The position numbers and the translations under genes were made by a program. This document shows, piece by piece, positions 1 through 5,802 of a DNA stretch of 9,127 nt. The DNA lies in NCBI GenBank assembly GCA_030592025.1, contig JAUUZX010000028.1, forward strand, positions 1-9,127. The letters are read 5' to 3'. Every line of letters begins with the position of its first letter. The stretch's first letter is position 1. The stretch comes from a bacterium. Its GTDB lineage: Bacteria > Krumholzibacteriota > Krumholzibacteria > LZORAL124-64-63. A model generated the notes under the pieces. It worked only from the letters and a program-made list of their open reading frames with translations, searched no databases and was not told where the DNA came from.

Positions 1-1314
1 ACCCCTCCCGAGCCTCCCGATCATCTCGTCATCATTTCCGGCGACAGCACCGGCGAAGCGGGTCGCGAGTTCCTGCTGCGGGAGGTGCGGCGCTACACGC
101 AGGTCATCGGGCAGTTGCAGGACTCCCTGGCTGTTGGTCATGATGAGGGCCCGTTGACGGTCGAGCAGCGCCTTCGTTTCGAGCAGTCCATCGACGATAT
201 GGGCTCGGTCATATCCGAACTCAGTTCCGAGTTGAGCACCCTCGAGCTGGAGATTCGCGACAACACGATCAGCTTCGTGGACGAGCGGGGCGACGGCATC
301 GTGATCCGCATCCCCGAGAACCTGGACAAGACCCTGAGCGAAGGCCTCGAGGCCGTGACCAGGATGGTCCTCGAGGGCATGCCGGACACCCTGGCCTTCG
401 GTGAGGACCGCAATATCTGGAATTGGTCCCGCTTCGGCGCGCCGGAGTCGCCCCCGACCCGCCGGGTGGTCGAGGGCAACATCGTCCGCGTGTGGGACGA
501 CCTGTTCGTGGCGGCCGAGGAGGACGTGCGTGGCACGGTCGTGGTCGTGTTCGGCGACGTTGAGGTCCACGGCCGGGTCGACGGGAACGTGGTCGTGGTC
601 GTGGGCAACCTGCGCCTGGACGAGTCGGCCGAGATCACGGGTGAGGTGGTCACCGTGGGTGGACGCCTGGACCGGGCGACCGGAGCCGAGGTCGGCAACG
701 TGGTCGTGGTGAGCCCCTTCGGAGGCAAGCGCGGGATGCGCACCATGCTCACCGACCGGGGGCTGGGCTCGTTCCTCGTGTGTCAGGGACTGTTCCTCGT
801 GATGCTGATGGTGGCGTTGGCGGCGGCCGTGGCCGCCCCTGAGCACCGTTTCCGCGGTGTGCTGGACACGCTCCGGTCGCGGCCCATGGCGTCCGCGGGC
901 GCCGGGGCGGTCATGACCCTGGTGGTGCACCTGGCGGCCATCATTATGGCGGCCATCCTTGTCTTGACGGTTGTCGGCCTTCCGTTGGCCCTGCTGGTGG
1001 CTCTGGCCCTGGGCGTGGCCGGCGTCATCGCGACATCCGTTGTGGCGGCCTCGGTGGGCGAGTGGGTCTGCAGCCGGCGTGGCGGGTGCCCTTCCCGGGT
1101 GCTGGCGGTCGCCGTCGGCATGTTCGTGCTCCATCTGCCTTCCTTCCTCGGGGCCCTGCTGGGGCTCGTGCCGGCGATCGGCAGCTTGGCTGTTGGTATC
1201 TCCGTGCTCGGCTTGGGCGTCAAGGCCCTGGCCTACATGCTCGGCATCGGGGCGCTCGTTCTCTCCCGTTTCGGCGGTCAGCGGACATCGAGCGGAATCC
1301 GGGCTGCGGCGTAA
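1..1314 (+). CDS. Bactofilin-like beta-solenoid membrane protein (5' partial)
   Basis: The frame is open from the first base of the window to a TAA at 1312-1314, 437 residues, so the true start is upstream. The GTG at 85 is not convincing because the GGAGG-like bases overlap it. Using codons counted from base 1, residues about 30-95 are charged and heptad-like (possible coiled coil). Residues about 177-238 are short beta repeats rich in Val and Gly (GTVVVVFGDVEVHGRVDG, then GNVVVVVGNLRL and GEVVTVGGRL), the pattern of bactofilin/polymer-forming cytoskeletal beta-helices. Several hydrophobic segments follow at about 257-279, 304-352 and 368-423, so the C-terminal half is a multi-pass membrane domain. 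Ordinary bactofilins are small soluble proteins, so this is a membrane-tethered relative, perhaps an envelope scaffold. That role is inferred; the repeat pattern and membrane segments are seen directly. The missing N-terminus may carry a signal peptide. Confidence 0.75.
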   Translation, partial: TPPEPPDHLVIISGDSTGEAGREFLLREVRRYTQVIGQLQDSLAVGHDEGPLTVEQRLRFEQSIDDMGSVISELSSELSTLELEIRDNTISFVDERGDGIVIRIPENLDKTLSEGLEAVTRMVLEGMPDTLAFGEDRNIWNWSRFGAPESPPTRRVVEGNIVRVWDDLFVAAEEDVRGTVVVVFGDVEVHGRVDGNVVVVVGNLRLDESAEITGEVVTVGGRLDRATGAEVGNVVVVSPFGGKRGMRTMLTDRGLGSFLVCQGLFLVMLMVALAAAVAAPEHRFRGVLDTLRSRPMASAGAGAVMTLVVHLAAIIMAAILVLTVVGLPLALLVALALGVAGVIATSVVAASVGEWVCSRRGGCPSRVLAVAVGMFVLHLPSFLGALLGLVPAIGSLAVGISVLGLGVKALAYMLGIGALVLSRFGGQRTSSGIRAAA

Positions 1315-1391
1315 AAATACCCATTAACTAGAGAAAAATGCCCAGCCGCGGCTCGACGGTTGGGTTTTTATGTCGGTAATAGTGGGTATTT
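1315..1391. repeat. Inverted repeat enclosing the terminator
   Basis: AAATACCCA at 1315-1323 is the exact reverse complement of TGGGTATTT at 1383-1391. The pairing extends inward to 1326 and 1380 with one G-U, giving a 12-bp outer stem. It begins immediately after the TAA of the upstream gene and encloses the terminator hairpin. No target-site duplication is visible, so it is described as RNA or DNA secondary structure, not a mobile element. Confidence 0.6.
1334..1370. terminator. Rho-independent terminator, bidirectional
   Basis: CCCAGCCG (1341-1348) pairs with CGGTTGGG (1357-1364), with one G-U and an 8-base loop. The stem is followed by TTTTTA at 1365-1370 and preceded by AAAAA at 1334-1338, so it can act on both strands. 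It lies 26 bases after the stop codon of the bactofilin-like gene. Confidence 0.8.
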
Positions 1392-1430
1392 ACTCTGAAA
1401 TAGCGTAAAATAACTCTATTGGTTGCCGTT

Positions 1431-1468
1431 GGCCGCGCCCCGGGAGGAGGCACCGGCGGGGCGTGGCC
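1431..1468 (+). other. Strong 11-bp hairpin in the intergenic leader
   Basis: GGCCGCGCCCC (1431-1441) pairs with GGGGCGTGGCC (1458-1468) with one G-U. The 16-base loop contains GGAGGAGG. No T-run follows, so it is not a classical terminator. It sits in the 358-base gene-free stretch 1315-1672, which is AT-richer than the flanking genes. Besides the terminator and the three inverted repeats listed, I see no clear promoter or conserved reading frame there. A leader structure or small RNA is possible but unproven. Confidence 0.45.
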
Positions 1469-1541
1469 GTACCGCCTCACCCGACATGGAACTTACCCGT
1501 TGCTAATAAACAATTTAATGAAATCTCAAAGACCCAACCCT

Positions 1542-1564
1542 CTGAGCGGTTTGCAAGCGCTCAG
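1542..1564. repeat. 7-bp inverted repeat upstream of the protease gene
   Basis: CTGAGCG (1542-1548) and CGCTCAG (1558-1564) are perfect inverted repeats separated by 9 bases. They lie about 109 bases before the chosen start at 1673. They could be an operator or a leader hairpin. No matching regulator family is recognised. Confidence 0.35.
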
Positions 1565-1672
1565 CACGCCTCCTTTGGAATGATTGCTGCCTCTCCATGC
1601 ACAAGCTCAGGCACGGTTCCCTGGAGCGGGGAGACGTTACCCACGATTACCTACATGGGAAGGTCGCGGAGC

Positions 1673-2686
1673 ATGATGCCGAGGAAGGGACAGCGACAGG
1701 AACGCGGGGCCGCCCAGGCGGTGCTGTTCGTGGGCCTGCTGTGGCTCCTCGCACCGGCAGCCATGGCCGCGACGACCCACGAGTTCGGCAACGGCATCAG
1801 CGCCACCATCCACACGGTGGAGGATGTGGAAGCGGCTCTGGTCCACGTCGACCAGGACCGGGCGTTTTTGATGGACGCCGGGGGCGAGGATCTGGTCCTG
1901 GATACCTCACCGTCGATCTGGCACCCCTTCGACGCCGCCGTCGTGATCAACGCCCTGGCTGCCATGTCCGGCTTCCACGCCGAGGTGGAGGTGGACGTCT
2001 ACCTGCTGCCGGCGCCGCCGGCCGACGTCGGGTCATCGTTCTCACGGCGTGATGCGATCTTCCTGGCGCCGGGTTTCGGGCCCGTCGTGGCGGAGACCGT
2101 GGCCTCCATCACGACCCACGAGATGGGGCACGTCCTGACCTGGGCGCGCCTGGACGGCCGGCCTGAACGGTGGGACGCCTACTCCACCCTGCGGGGTCTG
2201 GATCCCGACGTGCACCACAGTCTGGCGATCCACGCCCTGCGACCGCGGGAGATCCTGGCCGAGGATCTGCGGCACCTCTTCGGCGGCGCCCTGGCGACCC
2301 ACACCGGCACCATCGAGAACAGCGACCTGCCATTGCCCGGGCAGGTGGCGGGGCTGCGGGCCCTGCTCGTGGGGTTCCTGAACGACCCGGGCCATGCGTC
2401 ACCGGCCATGTGCGTCGCCTACCCGAACCCCTGCAACCCGCGGACGACGATCCACATGTCGCTGCCCGCGGGGTCCGCGTTCGATGGCGGCGCCATGGTC
2501 GAGATCTACGACGTGAGGGGGGCGCGGGTGCGCACCCTGCGCGGGGGCCAGGCCGATGGTGACGGCGTCTCCGTGGTCTGGGACGGGCGAGGGGACCGGG
2601 GCGGCGCCGTGGCCTCCGGTCGGTACATGTACGTGATCAGGGCCGACGGCCAACTGGCCCGTGGCGCGGTGACGCTGATCCGCTGA
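1673..2686 (+). CDS. Secreted HEXXH (zincin-like) protein with FlgD-type C-terminal domain
   Basis: 337 residues from the ATG at 1673; GGGAAGG at 1657-1663 gives a well-placed ribosome site. ATG 1676 is an equal alternative and the in-frame ATG at 1655 is less well supported. The frame stays open back to a GTG at 1463, but that extension is low-complexity and would bury the signal peptide. Residues 1-32 are a signal peptide (basic start, hydrophobic AVLFVGLLWLL core, cleavage near APAAMA). HEMGH at residues 149-153 is a gluzincin-type zinc motif, and REILAEDLRHLFGG about 40 residues later offers Glu193 or Glu197 as the third ligand. This fits a small secreted metallopeptidase, though the family is not recognised by name and catalysis is inferred. 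From about residue 251 the PNPCNPRTTI start, with a VEIYDVRGARVRTL strand further on, marks a FlgD Ig-like/T9SS type A-like domain, which often serves for secretion or surface attachment. It is followed on the same strand by a lipoprotein gene with no obvious terminator between. Confidence 0.75.
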   Translation: MMPRKGQRQERGAAQAVLFVGLLWLLAPAAMAATTHEFGNGISATIHTVEDVEAALVHVDQDRAFLMDAGGEDLVLDTSPSIWHPFDAAVVINALAAMSGFHAEVEVDVYLLPAPPADVGSSFSRRDAIFLAPGFGPVVAETVASITTHEMGHVLTWARLDGRPERWDAYSTLRGLDPDVHHSLAIHALRPREILAEDLRHLFGGALATHTGTIENSDLPLPGQVAGLRALLVGFLNDPGHASPAMCVAYPNPCNPRTTIHMSLPAGSAFDGGAMVEIYDVRGARVRTLRGGQADGDGVSVVWDGRGDRGGAVASGRYMYVIRADGQLARGAVTLIR

Positions 2687-2700
2687 GGCGGCGGCGCGTT

Positions 2701-2734
2701 TCTTGATAAACACCTGGTCTTGATAGACACCTGG
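2701..2734. repeat. 17-bp tandem duplication
   Basis: TCTTGATAAACACCTGG at 2701-2717 is directly followed by TCTTGATAGACACCTGG at 2718-2734, 16 of 17 bases identical. It occupies the 108-base gap between the protease-like gene and the lipoprotein gene. It could be a paired protein-binding site or a recent slippage duplication. No -10 box at the right distance from either TTGATA is evident. Confidence 0.7.
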
Positions 2735-2794
2735 GCGGGACATCAGGCCGAGACGTTGCCCGGGGGGCACCGGTCGCAAGCAGAGAGGCGAGAG

Positions 2795-3700
2795 ATGAAC
2801 CCGATGCGCAACATGGTGCTGCTCCTGTCTTTGGTGGTGGTGCTGGCGGGCTGCGCGGGGGATGACCCCCGGAGTCCGCTGCCGGCCCCGGATCTCGAGA
2901 CCCGGCAACTCACGGACAACGAGGCCCTGGAGGCCAACCCGGTGTACTCGCCGGACGGACAGTGGATCGTCTTCGAGTCCGACCGCACGGGGAATCACGA
3001 GCTTTGGCGCCTGCCCGTCGCCGGTGGCCCCGCCGAACAGCTGACCGACGACAAGGCCTTCGACAGCGCTCCGGACGTGACCCCGGACGGTCGGGGGCTC
3101 GTCTTCGAATCGGACCGCTCGGGGACCAAGAACATCTGGTTGCTGGACCTGTTGGACACGGCCCATGGGTCGGTGGCCCTGACGACCGGTGACCACGACG
3201 ACGGCTCGCCGGCGGTGTCGCCCCTGGGCGATGTCGTCGTGTTCGAGTCCAACCGCGCCAAGAACGGCGGCTCGGACCTGTGGCTGGTGGCCCTGGCCGG
3301 TGGCGAACCGCTGCGGCTGACCACCACACCTGCCGGCACCTACGTGCGCACGGCGGACTGGTCGCCCGACGGTGAGAGGCTCGTCTTCGAGGCCAATTTC
3401 GAGGGTGCGCCGGCTCTCTACACCATGGCGGCCGGCGGTGGCGCCATGATCCGCATCACAACGCTCGCGGGCTACGAGGGCCATCCGGCCTGGTCCCCCG
3501 ACGGCCTGATCATCGCCTGCGAATCCACCCTCAGCGGCACCATGGAGATCCATCTGGTGCCTGCAGACGGGGGCGCCATGGAGCAACTGACCGTTGGCGG
3601 CGGGTTCTGGCCCCAGTGGTCGCCGGATGGCTACACCATCGTGTACGGTGTCACCGACGGTGCCCAGCCCGAGGTGTGGACGGTGAAGTTCGAGGACTGA
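2795..3700 (+). CDS. TolB/PD40-like six-repeat beta-propeller lipoprotein
   Basis: 301 residues from the ATG at 2795, preceded by GAGAGG at 2783-2788. An upstream in-frame start at 2720 would place 25 extra residues before the signal peptide and overlaps the tandem repeat, so it was rejected. Residues 1-20 form a lipoprotein signal ending in the lipobox LAGC with Cys20 as the lipidation site. The mature part contains six PD40 repeats with the signature (W/Y)SPDG followed by a (V)FESDR strand. They begin at about NPVYSPDG, APDVTPDG, SPAVSPLG, TADWSPDG, HPAWSPDG and WPQWSPDG, enough for one complete six-bladed propeller as in the TolB C-terminal domain. No N-terminal TolB domain or enzyme domain is present. 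The likely role is envelope-anchored protein or ligand binding; the partner is unknown. Confidence 0.85.
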   Translation: MNPMRNMVLLLSLVVVLAGCAGDDPRSPLPAPDLETRQLTDNEALEANPVYSPDGQWIVFESDRTGNHELWRLPVAGGPAEQLTDDKAFDSAPDVTPDGRGLVFESDRSGTKNIWLLDLLDTAHGSVALTTGDHDDGSPAVSPLGDVVVFESNRAKNGGSDLWLVALAGGEPLRLTTTPAGTYVRTADWSPDGERLVFEANFEGAPALYTMAAGGGAMIRITTLAGYEGHPAWSPDGLIIACESTLSGTMEIHLVPADGGAMEQLTVGGGFWPQWSPDGYTIVYGVTDGAQPEVWTVKFED

Positions 3701-3722
3701 GGGCATCACTCCTTGCGAGCAG

Positions 3723-3754
3723 CCCGCCGGATCCCCGTGGTCCGGCGGGTTTTT
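3723..3754 (+). terminator. Rho-independent terminator after the propeller lipoprotein
   Basis: CCCGCCGGA (3723-3731) and TCCGGCGGG (3741-3749) form a perfect 9-bp stem with a 9-base loop, followed directly by TTTTTC. It starts 22 bases after the stop codon. Confidence 0.92.
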
Positions 3755-3782
3755 CTTGCGCTGGACCGTCGGTCGGTCGATC

Positions 3783-3808
3783 TTGTCATAAATAGGACAA
3801 AATTGACC
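3783..3808. promoter_or_regulatory. Candidate operator with TTGWC half-sites
   Basis: TTGTC (3783-3787) and GACAA (3796-3800) form a perfect dyad with an 8-base AT-only-plus-G spacer. GGACAA (3795-3800) and TTGACC (3803-3808) form a second, imperfect dyad that overlaps it. The sites end 32 bases before the start codon of the hemerythrin/DUF438 gene. TTG-N-C style half-sites recall CRP/FNR-family regulators, but the spacing is wider than the FNR (TTGAT-N4-ATCAA) and CRP consensus forms. The regulator is therefore a guess. No confident -35/-10 pair was found. Confidence 0.4.
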
Positions 3809-3840
3809 TGATAAGGCTTTCGCCCAACGGGAGGAATCGC

Positions 3841-5088
3841 ATGAGCGAGCTGATCCAGGATCGCGAGAAGCGCAAGGCGCTGCTGAAGCACATGATCGAG
3901 CAGCTGCACGAAGGCGACGTGCCCGACGCCGTGCGGCCCCAGCTGATCCGCCTGCTGGGCCGGGTGCCCTACGACGAGGTGGTGGAGGTGGAGCAGCAGC
4001 TCATCGCCGAGGGCATGCCCACCGAGGAGATCCTCAAGCTGTGCGACATCCACCACGCCGCCATGGAAGGCGCCCTGGACGAGACTATGGACGTGGACCT
4101 GCCCGAGGGCCATCCGCTGCAGGTCATGCGTGCGGAGAACCACGCCCTGGGTTGGGAGGTCGACGCCCTGGCGAAGATCTTCGCGCGCATCGCCGAGATG
4201 GGTGCCGACGGTGATCCGTCGGTCGACCTCCACGACATCCGCGTGCGCTTCAACAACGTGATGGATGTGGAGAAGCACTACCTCCGCAAGGAGCATTTGG
4301 TTTTCCCGTTCCTGGAGAAGAAGGGCATCACGGGCCCGCCCACGGTGATGTGGGGCAAGCACGACGAGACGCGGGAGATGCTCAAGGCCGCCATCGCGTC
4401 CCTGGAGGCGTCGGCCGGCGCCACCGTGGAGGAGGTGCAGGGGGTGATCGAGCTCGTGCTGAAGCCGGCCGCCGATGCCGTGTCCAGCATGATCGACAAG
4501 GAGGAGCAGATCCTCCTGCCCATGTGCCTGGAGACCCTGAGCGACCGGGACTGGTACGAGGTCTCCATGGGCAGCGAGGAGATCGGCTACTGCCTGGCGG
4601 CCCCCGAGACCACCTGGCGCCCCGCGGATCTGCCCGACGCCGACGTGCCCACCGGGCACGACCGCATCCGTCTGGCCACCGGCGGGTTCACGGCCAAGCA
4701 GCTCGAGGCCGTCCTGAACAACATCCCCTTCGACATCACCTTCGTGGACGCCGACGACACCGTGCGCTACTTCAGCCACGGCCGGGAGCGGATCTTCGCC
4801 CGCACCAGGGCGATCCTGGGCCGCAAGGTCCAGTACTGCCACCCGCCCAAGAGCGTGGACACGGTCCAGAAGATCCTCGACGACTTCCGCGAGGGCCGCG
4901 AGACCCACTCCATGTTCTGGATCGAGATGGGCGGCCGCTTCAGCTGCATCGAGTACTTCGCCCTGCACGACGACGAGGGCGAGTTCCTGGGCTCCCTCGA
5001 GGTGAGCCAGGACCTCACGGAAAAGCGCGCCCTGACCGGCGAGCAACGGCTGCTGAACTACGTGGGCGGAGGTAAGAACAATGAGTGA
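3841..5088 (+). CDS. DUF438-hemerythrin-PAS protein
   Basis: 415 residues; GGGAGGA at 3829-3835 precedes the ATG. Residues about 8-80 match the DUF438 pattern (REKRKALLKHMIEQLHEG, then EEILKLCDIHHAAMEG). Residues about 90-235 form a hemerythrin HHE-like four-helix domain. Candidate iron ligands are His91, His101, His146, Glu151, His174 and Glu221/222, with the characteristic ENHALGWE, EKHYLRKEHLVFPFLE, WGKHDETRE and EEQILLP segments. Residues about 284-395 are a PAS domain containing the YFSHGRERIFARTRAILGR and CHPPKS signatures typical of this family. No output domain (kinase, HTH or cyclase) follows. Proteins of this layout are thought to bind a di-iron centre and possibly sense or handle nitric oxide or oxygen, as in the wider hemerythrin/RIC group; that function is inference here. 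The stop overlaps the start of the next gene by 8 bases, so the pair is translationally coupled. Confidence 0.9.
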   Translation: MSELIQDREKRKALLKHMIEQLHEGDVPDAVRPQLIRLLGRVPYDEVVEVEQQLIAEGMPTEEILKLCDIHHAAMEGALDETMDVDLPEGHPLQVMRAENHALGWEVDALAKIFARIAEMGADGDPSVDLHDIRVRFNNVMDVEKHYLRKEHLVFPFLEKKGITGPPTVMWGKHDETREMLKAAIASLEASAGATVEEVQGVIELVLKPAADAVSSMIDKEEQILLPMCLETLSDRDWYEVSMGSEEIGYCLAAPETTWRPADLPDADVPTGHDRIRLATGGFTAKQLEAVLNNIPFDITFVDADDTVRYFSHGRERIFARTRAILGRKVQYCHPPKSVDTVQKILDDFREGRETHSMFWIEMGGRFSCIEYFALHDDEGEFLGSLEVSQDLTEKRALTGEQRLLNYVGGGKNNE

Positions 5089-5605
5089 ACGCCCGGATAT
5101 CACCCCGGACATGACCGTGGGCGCGCTGCTCGACGCCTACCCCGAACTCGAGGAACTGCTCGTGGAGATCGCGCCGGCCTTCGCCAAGCTGCGCAATCCG
5201 CTGCTGCGCAAGACCGTGGCCAAGGTGACCTCGTTGCACCAGGCGGCGCGGGTGGGGGGCGTCACCCTCGGGGACATGATCGGCCGCCTGCGCGAGGGTG
5301 CGGGGTTGGCCGGCGCCGGTGAGGGTGGTCCGCAGGAAGGCGCGGCGGACGGCAGGCCCGCGTGGATGGACACCGTGGAGGTGACGTCCACCCATGACGC
5401 CCGGGTGGAGATCGAGGGCGGGGGTCACCCCCTGCCGATCGTCATGACGGCGGTGAAAGCCCTCGCGCCGGGTCAGGGGTACGTGCTGGTCACGCCGTTC
5501 CTGCCCGCGCCCCTGATCGACAAGGTGAAGGAAGCCGGGCACGAGGCCTGGACCGAACAGGTGGGGGCGGAGGAGTTTCGGACGACGTTTCGGAGACCGG
5601 AATAG
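5081..5605 (+). CDS. DUF1858-DUF2249 domain protein
   Basis: 174 residues. GGAGGT at 5068-5073 gives ideal spacing to the ATG, and the start lies inside the end of the upstream gene. Residues about 6-70 match DUF1858 (ITPDMTVGALLDAYPELEELL, then the FAKLRNPLLRKTVAKVTSLHQAARVGGV stretch), a helical domain also found in hybrid-cluster and ScdA/RIC-related proteins. A Gly-rich linker follows at about 72-92. Residues about 96-172 match DUF2249, a TusA-like alpha/beta fold, with HPLPIVMTAVKALAPGQGYVLVTPF and a C-terminal EEFRTTFRR strand. DUF438/hemerythrin proteins and DUF1858/DUF2249 proteins are commonly neighbours or fused, so this is probably the partner of the preceding gene in nitrosative or redox stress. 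The biochemical function is unknown. The TAG stop is followed by a strong terminator. Confidence 0.85.
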   Translation: MSERPDITPDMTVGALLDAYPELEELLVEIAPAFAKLRNPLLRKTVAKVTSLHQAARVGGVTLGDMIGRLREGAGLAGAGEGGPQEGAADGRPAWMDTVEVTSTHDARVEIEGGGHPLPIVMTAVKALAPGQGYVLVTPFLPAPLIDKVKEAGHEAWTEQVGAEEFRTTFRRPE

Positions 5606-5628
5606 ACGGGCGGATGTTGTTTGGAAGA

Positions 5629-5656
5629 CGAAAGCGGCCCGCAAGGGCCGCTTTTC
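5629..5656. terminator. Rho-independent terminator with GCAA tetraloop
   Basis: AAAGCGGCCC (5631-5640) pairs with GGGCCGCTTT (5645-5654) around a GCAA (GNRA) loop. CG at 5629-5630 pairs further with CG past one bulged T. The T-run of the plus strand (CTTTTCG) is short. The A-run on the other side lets it also serve the minus-strand tRNA that ends 6 bases away. Confidence 0.85.
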
Positions 5657-5661
5657 GTATT

Positions 5662-5736
5662 TGGCATCCCCAACGGGGATCGAACCCGTGTTGCCGCCGT
5701 GAAAGGGCGGTGTCCTAACCACTAGACGATGGGGAC
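5662..5736 (-). tRNA. trnE: tRNA-Glu (anticodon UUC)
   Basis: The minus strand folds into a complete 75-base cloverleaf with the CCA end encoded (CCA at 5662-5664). It has a 7-bp acceptor stem starting GTCCCCA, a D arm containing TAGTGGTTAG, anticodon stem CCGCC/GGCGG and loop CTTTCAC with anticodon TTC at 5701-5703. The T stem is ACGGG/CCCGT with loop TTCGATC. The first acceptor pair is G1-U72, where many bacterial tRNA-Glu genes have G-C. It lies 66 bases downstream of the dipeptidase gene on the same strand but has its own promoter. Confidence 0.97.
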
Positions 5737-5756
5737 GCCTCTAAGCGCAGGCCAGA

Positions 5757-5785
5757 AAACTACTCGGCCATGCCATGCTTGTCAA
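5757..5785 (-). promoter_or_regulatory. Sigma-70-type promoter for tRNA-Glu
   Basis: On the minus strand, a perfect TTGACA (plus 5780-5785) is followed after exactly 17 bases by TAGTTT (plus 5757-5762). The expected start of transcription lies roughly 10-15 bases before the mature tRNA 5' end. The same TAGTTTTC box appears in the dipeptidase promoter. Confidence 0.7.
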
Positions 5786-5802
5786 ATCCCGACGGCTCCT
5801 TA

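Noticed and set aside
85..87. GTG 85 as the start of the bactofilin-like gene
   Set aside because: The frame is open to base 1 and the GGAGG-like bases overlap the codon, so the gene more likely begins outside the window.
1315..1391. Inverted repeat read as a miniature transposable element
   Set aside because: There is no flanking target-site duplication, the length is only 77 bases, and it contains a functional-looking terminator right after a stop codon.
1463..1672. N-terminal extension of the secreted HEMGH protein from GTG 1463
   Set aside because: It would put 70 non-signal residues before an evident signal peptide, overlaps the 11-bp hairpin, and has a poorer start than ATG 1673.
2399..3709. 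A 436-codon minus-strand open frame opposite the propeller lipoprotein and the end of the protease-like gene
   Set aside because: It is antisense to two well-supported genes and shows only GC-driven composition.
3706..5112. A 468-codon open frame on the minus strand opposite the hemerythrin/DUF438 gene
   Set aside because: It is antisense to a clear family member, is rich in His, Leu and Val as expected from GC-rich antisense codons, and has no motifs or ribosome site.
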